Shown here one piece after another: positions 17,862-27,074 of a DNA stretch of 64,000 nucleotides. Both the position numbers and the translations under genes were made by a program. Origin of the DNA: Kaustia mangrovi (GTDB lineage: Bacteria; Pseudomonadota; Alphaproteobacteria; Rhizobiales; Im1). The stretch spans positions 1,878,272-1,942,271 of the forward strand of contig NZ_CP058214.1 of assembly GCF_015482775.1 (NCBI RefSeq), written 5' to 3'. The notes under the pieces are model-generated. The model saw only the letters and a program-made list of their open reading frames with translations. It ran no database searches and had not been told where the DNA came from. Numbering within the stretch: position 1 is the stretch's first letter; the number at the start of each line of letters is the position of its first letter.

Positions 17862-19346
17862 TCAATCGAAGGACATGAAGCCTTCATAGGTCGACAGGGC
17901 GGGCGCAGCCTCCAGCGCGGCGAGATCGGGCGCCGGTCTGGCGGTGCGGGCATCGCCGGCCAGATGGGCCTCCAGCGCGGCGGCCACCGCGAGGACCTCC
18001 GCATCCCCGCCGCGCCGGCCGACGATCTGGAGACCGAACGGCATGCCCTGGCTGTCCACGCCGACTGGCAGCGAGAGCGAGGGATGGCCCGGCAGCGTGG
18101 AGGCGTAGGCGAGCGCCAGCCAGTGGAAATAGGTTCGCGTCGGCTGGCCGTCGATTTCCTTCGGATAGAGCTCGCGCCAGGAGCGCGGGCTCACCGTCAC
18201 CGCCGGCGACAGGATGATGTCGTACTCCTCGAAGAAGCCCTGCCAGCGGCGGTACATGGCCGTCTGCAGCTCCAGCCCGCGCGCCACATCGGCGGCGGAA
18301 TAGGTGAGCCCCTCCTCCACATTGGCCCGGACATTGGGGCCCACGAGTTCCGGGTTCTCCTCCAGGAGACGCCTGTGGGGCCCGAGGAAGCCCACCGCGC
18401 GCAGCACCTCGAAGGCCTCGTCCGCGCCCTCGCAATCGGGGTGGGTATCGTCGGCCACAGCGAAGGCGGACCGGAAGAGGCCGGTCTTCTCGCCGAAGGC
18501 ATCGCGCACGATGCTCTCCGTCGGCGTGAAGCCGAAATCGGGCGTCAGCGCGACCCGCAGCGACGAGAGATCGAGGGTGGCCGGCGTGGCGTAGTCCTCC
18601 GGCATCTCGCCAGCGGCGATCCCCGAGAGCGGATCGCGGCTGTCCTCGCCCATCATGACGGAGAGCAGGAGCCCCGCATCGGCCACCGTACGCGCCATGG
18701 GGCCGAGGGTCGCAAGCTGCAGCCACGCCATGCCGCGACGCTCCGACGGGATGAGCCCCGGCGTCGGCCGGAAGCCGACCACGCCGCAATAGGCCGCCGG
18801 ATTGCGCAGCGAGCCGCCCGTGTCCGACCCTGTCGCGATGGGCACCATGCCGCAGGCGAGCGCGGCCGCCGATCCGCCGGAGGAGCCGGCCGCCGAGCGC
18901 GACGGATCGAACGGATTGCCGGTCGCGCCATAGACGGCATTGCGCGTATTGGCGCCCGCGCTCCATTCCGGATTGTTCGTCTTCGCCAGCACATTGGCGC
19001 CCGCCTCGCGCAGCACGGCGGTGAGGCGTTCGTCGTTTTCGGGCACATTGTCCTTGTAGGCGAGACTGCCATAGGTCGTGCGCAGGCCCGCCGTCTCGAC
19101 CATGTCCTTCACGCCGAGCGGCAGGCCGTGGAGGACCCCGAGCGGCTCGCCGCCCATGACGGCCTCCTCCTGCTGGCGCGCCGTCTTGAGCGCGCGGTCG
19201 AAATCGCGTGCGGCGAACGCGTTGATGGCGTGGTCGACGGCCTCGGCCCGGGCGATGCAGCTTTCGGTGAGCTCGACGGGGGAGAGGCGCTTCGCCCCGA
19301 TCAGGGCGCGGGCTTCGGTGGCGGTGAGATCGCAGGGAGATGTCAC
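17862..19346 (-). CDS. amidase-signature (GatA-like) amidohydrolase
   Basis: The protein has 494 residues from a GTG start at 19346; no ATG lies near, and the frame upstream runs through the TetR gene. The Ser-cisSer-Lys triad is visible: Lys80 in GLPLGVKDMVET, Ser155/156 in AAGSSGGSAAALA, and Ser179 in ATGSDTGGSLRNPA. Amidase-signature enzymes hydrolyse amides or ureides in the cytosol. The gene follows TetR 19418-20044 on the same strand and is divergent from Pot-type importer operon 2. A cleaved or imported amide is thus a reasonable theme, but the substrate is unknown. Confidence 0.88.
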   Translation of the reverse strand: MTSPCDLTATEARALIGAKRLSPVELTESCIARAEAVDHAINAFAARDFDRALKTARQQEEAVMGGEPLGVLHGLPLGVKDMVETAGLRTTYGSLAYKDNVPENDERLTAVLREAGANVLAKTNNPEWSAGANTRNAVYGATGNPFDPSRSAAGSSGGSAAALACGMVPIATGSDTGGSLRNPAAYCGVVGFRPTPGLIPSERRGMAWLQLATLGPMARTVADAGLLLSVMMGEDSRDPLSGIAAGEMPEDYATPATLDLSSLRVALTPDFGFTPTESIVRDAFGEKTGLFRSAFAVADDTHPDCEGADEAFEVLRAVGFLGPHRRLLEENPELVGPNVRANVEEGLTYSAADVARGLELQTAMYRRWQGFFEEYDIILSPAVTVSPRSWRELYPKEIDGQPTRTYFHWLALAYASTLPGHPSLSLPVGVDSQGMPFGLQIVGRRGGDAEVLAVAAALEAHLAGDARTARPAPDLAALEAAPALSTYEGFMSFD

Positions 19347-19417
19347 GGGTGGTGTGTCTTTCCGGTGGGAGTGGTGTGCCGAGGAAAGGTCGGCCAAAAG
19401 GCCTGCCCCGTCAATCC

Positions 19418-20044
19418 TCACCCGTGGGCGGGCGTTCCGATCAGCCCGATCAGCGGCGCGTTCTGGCGTCCGATCCGGTCCAGCAGCGCCGAGACGGGCA
19501 TCGCCTCGTCCTTCACGAACTGGATGAACATCATGTTGGTGTTGTTGAAGATCAGCTCGCCCACGGCGCGCTCGTCGGTCTCCTCGCGCACCGCGCCGAG
19601 CGCCTTCAGGCGTGCGATGAGCGCGCAGACCTGGTCGGCCAGCCGCCCGTCGAGCTCCGTATAGGTCTCGCCCGAGGGCGTGTCCGGCTGCTGGGTGGAG
19701 ATCGCCATGGCATGGCGCCACATCTCCTTCGACAGATAGACCAGCGAATGCTCCAGATAGATCGAGATCAGGTCGTGGACCGCCCGGCCGGCATCGCGCG
19801 GCGGCCGCGCCACGATCTCCTCGCCGGCGGCGAGCACGTCGTGGACCTCCATGGAGACGATGGCGACGAGGAGGTCCCCCTTGTTGCGGTAGTAATTGTA
19901 GATCGTGCCGATGGAGACCCCGGCCGCCGTCGCGATCGCCTCCATCTTGACGTGCCGATAGCCGGAGCGGCGGAACAGCGCCGCCGCCGCCTCCAGGATG
20001 CGCCGGTGGCGATCCGCCTTCTGTCTCTCCCGCAAGCCGGCCAT
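19418..20044 (-). CDS. TetR-family transcriptional regulator
   Basis: The protein has 208 residues. The N-terminal TetR helix-turn-helix is at about residues 14-60 (RILEAAAALFRRSGYRHVKM, GVSIGTIYNYYRNKGDLL). The helical C-terminal ligand domain contains LEHSLVYLSKEMWRHAM. It is upstream of the amidase gene and divergent from the binding-protein gene at 20133, with an 88-bp gap carrying dyads. It probably represses both directions until an inducer binds. Confidence 0.9.
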   Translation of the reverse strand: MAGLRERQKADRHRRILEAAAALFRRSGYRHVKMEAIATAAGVSIGTIYNYYRNKGDLLVAIVSMEVHDVLAAGEEIVARPPRDAGRAVHDLISIYLEHSLVYLSKEMWRHAMAISTQQPDTPSGETYTELDGRLADQVCALIARLKALGAVREETDERAVGELIFNNTNMMFIQFVKDEAMPVSALLDRIGRQNAPLIGLIGTPAHG

Positions 20045-20069
20045 GACGTCTCATTATCGCGCAAAGTGA

Positions 20070-20099
20070 ATTGACTCAATATTTGAATTCGTTCATTTT
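20070..20099. promoter_or_regulatory. predicted promoter with overlapping dyad for importer operon 2 / TetR
   Basis: ATTGACTCAAT (20070-20080) is an odd palindrome, and GAATTC follows at 20085-20090. A TTGACT hexamer (20071-20076), 17-bp spacer and CATTTT (20094-20099) could form the promoter of the rightward operon, so a TetR bound to the dyad would block it. Pattern only. Confidence 0.4.
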
Positions 20100-20132
20100 T
20101 TGTCAGGGTTCACTCTTGGAGGGGGAGAAACC

Positions 20133-21221
20133 ATGCTGTCCACCATCGTCAATTCACCCATCTGCCGGCGCGTCTCGCGCGCCGCCGTGCTCGTTGCCGC
20201 CCTGTCCGCGACGGCGCTGTCGCCGGGCGTCGCCCGTGCGGACTCGCTCAATGCCCTGGTCTGGTGCGACCATGCCGACCCGGCGCTTCTCGAGCCGTTC
20301 GAGGAGGCCAACGACGTCACCGTCAATATCAAGGAATATGAGGGCACCGGCGCCGGCCTCGCGATCGTCGAGCAGTCGCAGCCGGGCGACTGGGACGTGA
20401 TGGTGATCGACTCCATCGACGTACGCCGCGGCGTGGAGGCGGGCCTGTTCGCACCCCTTCCCGAGGACGCGCTGCCCATGGACGACCTGTTCCCGGAGGT
20501 CCGCCTCGACCGGTTCACCACCGCCGACGGCAAGCGCTACGGCATCACGGAGAAGTTCGGCTACAACACCATCGGCTTCAACCGGAATATGGTCGATGTC
20601 GCGGACATGCAGACGCTCAAGTCCCTGTCCGACCCGAAATACAAGGGCCGCATCGCGATCTACGACTACTATCTGCCGGTGATCGGCATGGCCGCGCTCG
20701 CCGCCGGCAAGAAGACCGCCGACCTCACCGCCGACGACCTGCCCGCCATCAAGGACGTGCTGCTCGACTGGAAGGCCAATTCCCGCCTCGTCGGCGAGGT
20801 CACGGCCAGCCAGACGGCACTCGCCACCGGCGAGGTCGACATCCTCGTCGGCGGCGGCGAATGGGTGACGGCGGGCCTTGCCAAGGAGAACCCCGCACTC
20901 GACTTCTCCATCCCGAAGGAGGGCGGCATTCTCTGGTCGCAGTCGCTCGCCATGTTCGCCGACAGCGAGAAGAAGGACCTCGCGCTCAAGCTCATCCAGT
21001 ACATCATGAGCCCGGAGGGCCAGGCGCGGCTTGCCACCTCGTCGTGCTACTGGGGGATGCCCGCCAACAGCAAGGCCGCCCTCACCGACCAGCAGAAGGC
21101 GGTACTGCGCTTCGACGAACAGCCGGACTTCCTGAAGCGTGCCCAGCTCTATCCGGCCCCCGACGCCGCGCTCGACAAGCAGATGCAGGACGTCTGGACG
21201 GACATGCTGCAGGCGCAGTGA
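20133..21221 (+). CDS. periplasmic solute-binding protein, PotD-like, of ABC operon 2
   Basis: The protein has 362 residues from ATG 20133, behind GGAGGGGGAG; an earlier TTG in frame is not needed. A signal peptide spans about residues 1-36 (AAVLVAALSATALSPGVARA). The mature sequence begins DSLNALVWCDHADPALLEPF and has GDWDVMVIDSIDVRRGVEAGL and TEKFGYNTIGFNRN, typical of spermidine/putrescine-type binding proteins. It is the first gene of a five-gene operon and is divergent from TetR/amidase. Confidence 0.88.
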   Translation: MLSTIVNSPICRRVSRAAVLVAALSATALSPGVARADSLNALVWCDHADPALLEPFEEANDVTVNIKEYEGTGAGLAIVEQSQPGDWDVMVIDSIDVRRGVEAGLFAPLPEDALPMDDLFPEVRLDRFTTADGKRYGITEKFGYNTIGFNRNMVDVADMQTLKSLSDPKYKGRIAIYDYYLPVIGMAALAAGKKTADLTADDLPAIKDVLLDWKANSRLVGEVTASQTALATGEVDILVGGGEWVTAGLAKENPALDFSIPKEGGILWSQSLAMFADSEKKDLALKLIQYIMSPEGQARLATSSCYWGMPANSKAALTDQQKAVLRFDEQPDFLKRAQLYPAPDAALDKQMQDVWTDMLQAQ

Positions 21222-21236
21222 CACGCCAGCCCCGGT

Positions 21237-21264
21237 CGTCATTCCCGCTTCTGCGGGGATGACG
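21237..21264 (+). repeat. palindromic hairpin (REP-like) between binding-protein and permease genes (operon 2)
   Basis: CGTCATTCCCGC and GCGGGGATGACG pair as a 12-bp stem (one G-U) around TTCT. The sequence resembles a widespread bacterial palindromic repeat of the GTCATTCCCGC type, also seen at 40166-40185. It fills the gap after the binding-protein gene and lacks a U-tract. Confidence 0.7.
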
Positions 21265-21344
21265 GGTGGAAAGCGATCTGCCCGTCGCCATCGCACGCTT
21301 GAGCGGAATCGCTTCGGGACGCTCCAGGGAAAAGCAAGGGACCA

Positions 21345-22193
21345 ATGACATCCCGACGCATGATCGAGCGATGGCGCCCCTGGGCCTATGTCGGCCCGGC
21401 GCTCGTCTGGACGGTGGCGTTCTTCATCCTGCCGTTCCTCGTAATGGCCTGGGTGAGCCTCACCGTCCACGGCACCGGCGAAACGCTGAGCGCCGCCAAC
21501 TACGCGCAGTTCGTGCACAATGAGAGCTACTGGCGCGCGCTCGTCAACTCGCTGGAGGTGACGGCCATCGTCACCGCCGTCTCCATCCTGCTCGCCTATC
21601 CCTTCGCGTGGTTCCTCGCCGAGATCGTGCCGGAGCGCTGGCAGCGCCTCGGGCTGATGCTCGCCGTGCTGCCCTTCTGGACGTCCTATGTGGTGCGCTC
21701 CTATAGCTGGCTCCTGGTGCTCGCGGAGAACGGCGTCGTCAACAACGCGCTCACCGGCATCGGCCTGCTGTCCGACCCCGTCCAGATGGCGAATACGCGG
21801 TTTGCGACCGTCACGGGCTTCGTCCACTTCTTCGTGATGCTCTTGACGCTCACCATCTTCGCCAATCTGAAGCAGCTCTCGCCGAGCTACCGGAAGGCGG
21901 CCGCCGACCTCGGTGCGAACGGGGTCCAGATCTTCCGCCATGTGATCCTGCCGCTCACCCTTCCGGGCATCATGGTCGGCGCCTTCCTCACCTTCGTTCT
22001 GGCCATCGGCGACTACATCACCCCGCAGATCCTCGGCGGCAACAACGAGCTCTTGATGCCCCAGCTCATCATGATGCAGATCGGTCGGCGCGGCGATTTC
22101 CCGCTCGCCTCCGCGCTCGCGCTGATCCTGATGGCTGTGGTGACGCTCGCCTATTTCGCCTGCGCCCGCTGGCTCCGGATCGAGAGGGCATGA
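21345..22193 (+). CDS. ABC transporter permease, PotB-like
   Basis: The protein has 282 residues and about six membrane helices. The coupling loop is AAADLGANGVQIFRHVILPLTLPGI. The N terminus ALVWTVAFFILPFLVMAWVSL is typical of PotB. It forms the channel with the frameshifted permease that follows; its stop overlaps that gene's ATG. Confidence 0.9.
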   Translation: MTSRRMIERWRPWAYVGPALVWTVAFFILPFLVMAWVSLTVHGTGETLSAANYAQFVHNESYWRALVNSLEVTAIVTAVSILLAYPFAWFLAEIVPERWQRLGLMLAVLPFWTSYVVRSYSWLLVLAENGVVNNALTGIGLLSDPVQMANTRFATVTGFVHFFVMLLTLTIFANLKQLSPSYRKAAADLGANGVQIFRHVILPLTLPGIMVGAFLTFVLAIGDYITPQILGGNNELLMPQLIMMQIGRRGDFPLASALALILMAVVTLAYFACARWLRIERA

Positions 22194-22971
22194 TGAAGGC
22201 CCTGAAGATCCTCACAAGCGTCTACGCACTCGCCGTCTACGGCTTCATCTTTCTGCCGGTCGCCGTGCTGGTGCTGTTCTCGTTCCAGGCAAGCCTGTTC
22301 CCCGTGCCACCCTTCACCGGCCCGTCGCTGCGCTGGTACGAGGCCGTGCTGGGCGACCGAAGCCTGACGGCGGGGCTCGTCAATTCCGTTCTGGTCGCGA
22401 CCGTCTCCTCGCTCGTCGCGGTGACGCTGGGCTTCCTGTCGGCCTATGGCTTCGCCCGCTTCCGTCTGCCGGGTTCGGGCCTTCTGCGCGCGCTCGTCAC
22501 CGCCCCCTCATGGTGAGCTACCTCATCATCGGCATGGGGCTCCTCATCCTGTTCAACGCCGTCGGGCTGCCGAAATCGCTGCTCGCCGCCGGCATCGGAC
22601 ACGCGGTGATCAACTTGCCCCTGTGTTTTGCGATCGTCTATTCCCAGATGGGCGATCATCAGCTCAATGCCGAGCGCGCCGCCCGCGACCTCGGCGCGAG
22701 AAGCCGGCATGTGCTGGTCCTCATTCTCGTGCCCATGCTGTGGCCGGCCCTGTTCGCGAGCTTCTTCCTCGCCATGACCTTCTCGTGGGACGAGTTCGTG
22801 ATCGCCTTCCTTCTCACCCGCTTCGAGACCACCCTGCCAGTGGAGATCTGGGGTCTCCTGCGCTCCGGTCTGAACCCGAGGACCAACGCGGTCGGCTCGC
22901 TCGTCTTCGGCGTCTCCATCGTCCTTGTCCTGATCCTCGAGCTCGTCGTCTTCAGAAAGCGCCGCCCGTGA
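22190..22971 (+). pseudogene. ABC transporter permease, PotC-like, frameshifted
   Basis: ATG 22190 overlaps the stop of the PotB-like gene. The first frame codes SVYALAVYGFIFLPVAVLVL through LSAYGFARFRLP to GLLRALVTAP, then hits TGA at 22514-22516. The rest (MVSYLIIGMGLLILF through DLGARSRHVLVLILVPMLWP to the stop at 22971) continues one frame over. One more C in the C5 tract 22503-22507 gives the seamless ALVTAPLMVSYLIIG and a normal 260-residue permease. The downstream ATPase still overlaps in a GTGA. This suggests a sequence error or very recent mutation; if real, the importer would lack half its channel. Confidence 0.85.
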
Positions 22972-23981
22972 CCGAACCGCTCGTCGAAATCCAGTCCGTC
23001 TCCCACAGCTTCGGCCCGCACCGGGTGCTGGAGGCCATCTCGCTCGACATCGCGCCGGCAAGCTACACCGTGCTGCTCGGCCCCTCCGGCTCGGGCAAGA
23101 CGACGCTCCTCAATATCCTCGGCGGCTTCCTCACGCCCAGCGAGGGCCGCGTCCTCATTAAGGGGACGGACTGCACCGCGCTGGCCCCGGCGCGGCGCCC
23201 GACCACCACGGTCTTTCAGGACTATGCGCTGTTTCCGCATATGACCGTCGGTGCCAATGTCGCCTTCGGCCTGAGAATGCGCGGGGTGGGGCGCGGCGAG
23301 CGCCGGCGCCGGGCCCTGGAAACGCTGGAGATCGTCGGGCTCGACCATGTCGAGACCCGCAAGCCCCACGAGCTGTCGGGCGGCCAACGCCAGCGTGTCG
23401 CGCTCGCCCGCGCGCTGGTGGTCGAACCCGCCCTCCTGCTGCTCGACGAGCCGCTCGGCGCGCTCGACCTGAAGCTCCGCCGCCAGATGCAGGACGAGCT
23501 GAAGGCCATACAGAAGCGCGTCGGCACCGTCTTCGTCCATGTCACCCACGACCAGGAGGAAGCGATGGCGCTCGCCGATCTCTGCGTGGTGATGAGCGAG
23601 GGACATATCGAGGATATGGGTCCGCCCGAGCGCGTCTATCGCCGCCCGCGCACGCGCTTCACCGCCACCTTCATGGGCGAGAGCACCATCCTGCCGGCGG
23701 CGGCCGTCGCCTGTCCGGGCCTCGACCCGGCAGCCTCCCTCGTGGCCATCCGTCCGGAAAGCATCGGGCTCGGCGACACGCCGCCATCCCATGTCGCGCT
23801 CGGCTCCGGCACCGTCACCGACCTCGTCTTCCAGGGCGGCTTCAAGCGCGCGAGCGTCGCCGATCCGGCCGAGCCCGACCGCATCTACACCGTTCGCGTA
23901 CCCGTCACGCAGCCCCTTGCGGAAGGCGACACGGTGACGCTTCATTGCAGCCCTGACGAGATCATCCCGCTCAAGGAGTAA
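22968..23981 (+). CDS. ABC transporter ATP-binding protein, PotA-like
   Basis: The protein has 337 residues from GTG 22968, overlapping the permease stop (GTGA). Walker A is GPSGSGKTT, the Q-loop is FQDYALFPHM, the signature is LSGGQRQRVALARAL, Walker B is LLLLDEPLGALD, and the H-loop is VHVTHDQEEAM. A C-terminal TOBE-like domain follows (LVAIRPESIGLG). It is the energiser of importer operon 2. The frame open upstream from 22446 crosses the permease gene and is not coding. Confidence 0.92.
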   Translation: MTEPLVEIQSVSHSFGPHRVLEAISLDIAPASYTVLLGPSGSGKTTLLNILGGFLTPSEGRVLIKGTDCTALAPARRPTTTVFQDYALFPHMTVGANVAFGLRMRGVGRGERRRRALETLEIVGLDHVETRKPHELSGGQRQRVALARALVVEPALLLLDEPLGALDLKLRRQMQDELKAIQKRVGTVFVHVTHDQEEAMALADLCVVMSEGHIEDMGPPERVYRRPRTRFTATFMGESTILPAAAVACPGLDPAASLVAIRPESIGLGDTPPSHVALGSGTVTDLVFQGGFKRASVADPAEPDRIYTVRVPVTQPLAEGDTVTLHCSPDEIIPLKE

Positions 23982-23985
23982 GCCC

Positions 23986-24732
23986 ATGCCCGGCCCCGTT
24001 CCCGCCCGCGACTGGTACGAGACGATCCGCATGGCCGACGGCGTCACGCTGATCCACGAGCCGTGGATCAAGCCGTTCTTCCGCTGCAATATGTGGCATG
24101 TGCGCGGGCGCGACCGCGATCTCCTGTTCGATACCGGTCTCGGTCATTTCAGCCTGTCCGCCCATGTGGCGCTGGTCAGCGAGCGCGCGCTCGTCTGCGT
24201 GGCGAGCCACACCCATTTCGACCATATCGGCTGCCATCACGAATTCGCAGACCGCATGGTCCACGAGGCGGAGGCCCATATCCTCGCCGATCCCCGGCCC
24301 GACTGGACACTCGCGGAGAGCTACGCCACCGACGAGATGTTCGACCGGCTGCCGGAAGGCTGGGACGCCGCGCGCTACCGCATTCCGCCGGCACCCGGGG
24401 CCCGCGAGCTCGCCCATGGCGACGTGGTCGACCTCGGCGACCGCGCCTTCGAGGTCGTCCACACACCAGGCCACTCCCCGGGCGGCATCGGCCTCTTCGA
24501 GCGGGCGACGGGCATCTTCCTGTCCGGCGACATCGTCTATGACGGACCGCTGATCGACGATGCCTATCATTCCGACCGGGAGATCTATGCCGCCACCATG
24601 GAACGCCTCCGGTCGCTGCCGGTCAGCGTCGTCCATGGCGGCCATTTCCCGAGCTTCGGACCGACCCGCTTCCGCCAGATCATCGACGAGTACTGCGCCG
24701 GCCGCCGCAAGCCCGGCTGCCACCTCGCCTGA
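23986..24732 (+). CDS. MBL-fold metallo-hydrolase
   Basis: The protein has 248 residues. The metal-binding HTHFDH is at residues 75-80, and further ligands are in VVHTPGHSPGG, LSGDIVYDG and VVHGGHF, the complete metallo-beta-lactamase-fold set for a two-metal site. There is no signal peptide, so it acts in the cytosol. It starts 5 bp after the ATPase of operon 2 and is presumably its last gene. A role in hydrolysing the imported compound, or a thioester or lactone derived from it, is possible but not shown. Confidence 0.88.
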   Translation: MPGPVPARDWYETIRMADGVTLIHEPWIKPFFRCNMWHVRGRDRDLLFDTGLGHFSLSAHVALVSERALVCVASHTHFDHIGCHHEFADRMVHEAEAHILADPRPDWTLAESYATDEMFDRLPEGWDAARYRIPPAPGARELAHGDVVDLGDRAFEVVHTPGHSPGGIGLFERATGIFLSGDIVYDGPLIDDAYHSDREIYAATMERLRSLPVSVVHGGHFPSFGPTRFRQIIDEYCAGRRKPGCHLA

Positions 24733-24751
24733 CGGGCCACACAAGCGCGGA

Positions 24752-25204
24752 CTAACTGGACCCCTCGCCCTCCATCAGCGCCGTGTAGCGCCGCTGCATC
24801 TCGTCGGGCTCGACCTCCTCGATGGAATGGCCGAGCATCCAGTCGTGGCCGAACGGGTCGCGCACCGTGCCCGAACGCTCGCCGTAGAAATGATCCTGCG
24901 CGGGGCGGACGAGCCGCGCGCCCGCCTCCACCGCCGCCGCGATCATGGCGTCCGCATCGTCCACATGGAGATGGATGAGAAAGCCGTTCCCGCCGTCGGG
25001 GTCCGGCGCGTAGCAGTCCATCTCGGGATATTCGTCGGAGAGCATGACGATCGCATCGCCGAATTTCAGCTCCACATGGCCGATGCGCCCGTCCGGCTCG
25101 ACGAGCCGGAACAGCTCGCTCGCCCCGAAGGCCTGCTTGTAGAACTCCACCGCGCGGCCGGCATTTTTGACCCTGAGATAGGCGAATAGCTCGTGAATGG
25201 CCAT
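24752..25204 (-). CDS. VOC-family (glyoxalase / PhnB-like) protein
   Basis: The protein has 150 residues. The vicinal-oxygen-chelate fold is indicated by the repeat YLRVKNAGRAVEFYKQAFG and LIHLHVDDADAMIAAAVEAG, with RPAQDHFYGERSGTVRDPFG and HDWMLG at the end, the PhnB-like pattern. No specific substrate can be assigned. It lies 42 bp downstream of the AraC gene on the same strand and is probably co-transcribed with it. Confidence 0.85.
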   Translation of the reverse strand: MAIHELFAYLRVKNAGRAVEFYKQAFGASELFRLVEPDGRIGHVELKFGDAIVMLSDEYPEMDCYAPDPDGGNGFLIHLHVDDADAMIAAAVEAGARLVRPAQDHFYGERSGTVRDPFGHDWMLGHSIEEVEPDEMQRRYTALMEGEGSS

Positions 25205-25246
25205 CGAGACCCCCTTTGCATGTCCGTTTGTTCCGTCCGCGCAGTC

Positions 25247-26095
25247 TCAACCGGCGGCCCGCGTCCCGTCTTGAACGAAACTGACCGGCACATGGCGGGG
25301 CGCGACCGGTGCGGCGCGGCGATAGGCACCGGGTGTGAGGCCCGAGAACGCGCGGAACTCGCGGCTGAAATGGGATTGGTCCGCATAGCCCTCCGCCACG
25401 GCGAGCTCGGCCCACGAGATCGCCGGTTCGCGCGCCAGCCGGTCGAGCACGGCGCCGAACCGCGTCAGCCGGCACCAAGTCTTGGGTCCGAGTCCGACGG
25501 CCTCCCTGAAGGTGCGGGCGAAATGGCGATGGCTGACCCCGGTCTCGCGCACCGCCTCCCCGACGCTCCAGGATGCGCCGAGCCGCATCAGCGCATGGGC
25601 GACGAGCGGATCGATCCCGCGCAGGCCCGGCAGCCTTGCCGCGAGCGCGGCCTCGAACAGCTCGAGGCGGGCCGCCGGCGACGCCGCCCCCGCGAGCCGG
25701 TCCGCGAGCTCCGAGACGGCCCGGTCGCCCCAGACATCCTCAAGCCGCGTATGGGCCCCGGCCAGCGCGCCCGCCGGGGCGCCGGCCATCAGCTCCGCCG
25801 CGCCCGGCCGCAGCAACGCGCCGACGCTCGGCGCGGACGGCTCCAGGGCCTTCAGATAGGGCCCGGCGCGCGCACCGCCGATCAGCGCATGGCCGACCGT
25901 GTCGCCGAGGCGGTCGCCATGATCGGCGAAGAGGCGCAAGGGCGACCCGCCGAACCGGAGCACGATATGGGTCATGCCGGTCGGTAGGACGAGCTCGCGC
26001 CGCGCCGCAGCCGGCGGAGCGCCCGCACCGTCCGATGCCCAGACGAGTTCGACAAAGGGTTTCAGGGACGCCCTCGGCGCACGGCCGATGCCCAT
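25247..26095 (-). CDS. AraC-family transcriptional regulator
   Basis: The protein has 282 residues from ATG 26095 with AAGGGAG upstream; the longer open frame to 26491 overlaps the kinase gene in another frame and is rejected. The C-terminal AraC domain with two helix-turn-helix units is visible: SVGEAVRETGVSHRHFARTF and AELAVAEGYADQSHFSREF, ending in TPGAYRR. The N-terminal part resembles the uncharacterised sensing domain common in AraC proteins (VLPTGMTHIVLRFGG). The likely target is the VOC gene. Confidence 0.9.
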   Translation of the reverse strand: MGIGRAPRASLKPFVELVWASDGAGAPPAAARRELVLPTGMTHIVLRFGGSPLRLFADHGDRLGDTVGHALIGGARAGPYLKALEPSAPSVGALLRPGAAELMAGAPAGALAGAHTRLEDVWGDRAVSELADRLAGAASPAARLELFEAALAARLPGLRGIDPLVAHALMRLGASWSVGEAVRETGVSHRHFARTFREAVGLGPKTWCRLTRFGAVLDRLAREPAISWAELAVAEGYADQSHFSREFRAFSGLTPGAYRRAAPVAPRHVPVSFVQDGTRAAG

Positions 26096-26186
26096 GGACC
26101 CGCTCCCTTCGCTCAAGATCTCACGGGCGCAGGATAAAGGAAGGCGGCACAAATGGGGAGGGGCGGCGCGACAACCGGGCGGGGTG

Positions 26187-27068
26187 TCAGCCCGCCGCGA
26201 TCTCGTCCCAGCCGGGCTGGGAGGCCTGGGCGCCCCGGCGCGTGCAGGCGAGCGCGGCGGCGCGATTGGCGAAGCTGAGCGAATCCGCCTCCGCCAGCCC
26301 GCGCTCGAGGCAGGCGCAATAAACGCCGACGAAGGTATCGCCCGCCGCCGTCGTGTCGACCGCCTCCACCGCATGCGCCGGCAGGCGCAGCTCCGTCCCG
26401 TCGTGATGATGGACGAGGCCTTGCGCGCCATAGGTCGCGACGACCCGCGTCCCCGTGCGGGATGCAAGGGCCGCCGGCGAGGCGTCGCCAAGCCCCGCGG
26501 AGGCGGCGATCTGGCGGAGCTCGATCTCGTTGACGATCAGGTCGTCCACGCAAGCCAGCAGGCCGTCCGGCACGGGCATGGCAGGCGCGGCATTCAGCAC
26601 CACGCGCAGGCCCGCCCGGTGCGCCCGCGCGGCGACCTCCGCCATCTCATCCATCGGCACTTCCTGCTGCAGGAGCAGGAGCGCGGCGCGCGCCAGCGTC
26701 TCATCGTCGAGATCGGACGCCTTGAGCTCGCGATTGGCGCCGGGCGACACGACGATGGTGCTGCCGCCTTCCGCATCGACCCAGATCGTGGCGCAGCCCG
26801 TGGGATGGGAAGCGGATCGCCCAACATGGCCGAGATCGACGCCCGCCGCCCTGAGGCAGGCGAGGGCCGGCTCGGCGAAGGCGTCGCCGCCGACCTTGCC
26901 GATGAGCTCCACATCGGCGCCCGCGAGCCGCGCGGCATGGGCCTGGTTCGCCCCCTTCCCGCCCGGCGACATGATGCAGTCGCCGCCGAGAACGGTTTCC
27001 CCCGGGGCCGGCATGCGCTCGACCGGAACCATGATGTCGAGATTGATGGAGCCGAAGACGACGATCAT
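26187..27068 (-). CDS. PfkB-family sugar kinase, ribokinase-like
   Basis: The protein has 293 residues. PfkB signature 1 is PGGKGANQAHAA (about 35-46), and signature 2 is DTTAAGDTFVG with the catalytic aspartate. FGSINLDIMVPVERMPAPGE is a ribokinase-type N terminus. It phosphorylates a furanose in the cytosol; ribose is the best guess because the preceding gene (6 bp away) is a nucleoside hydrolase that would release ribose. It is the last gene of the LacI-linked eight-gene operon. Confidence 0.88.
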   Translation of the reverse strand: MIVVFGSINLDIMVPVERMPAPGETVLGGDCIMSPGGKGANQAHAARLAGADVELIGKVGGDAFAEPALACLRAAGVDLGHVGRSASHPTGCATIWVDAEGGSTIVVSPGANRELKASDLDDETLARAALLLLQQEVPMDEMAEVAARAHRAGLRVVLNAAPAMPVPDGLLACVDDLIVNEIELRQIAASAGLGDASPAALASRTGTRVVATYGAQGLVHHHDGTELRLPAHAVEAVDTTAAGDTFVGVYCACLERGLAEADSLSFANRAAALACTRRGAQASQPGWDEIAAG

Positions 27069-27074
27069 GGGACC

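Noticed and set aside
17862-20054. Apparent 730-residue TetR-region/amidase fusion
   Set aside because: The N-terminal third is the TetR gene read in the wrong frame; the amidase begins at GTG 19346 and TetR is complete in its own frame.
22659-24089. 476-codon open frame on the minus strand across permease, ATPase and hydrolase genes
   Set aside because: It is antisense to well-supported conserved genes and contains no family motif; long antisense frames are expected in GC-rich DNA.
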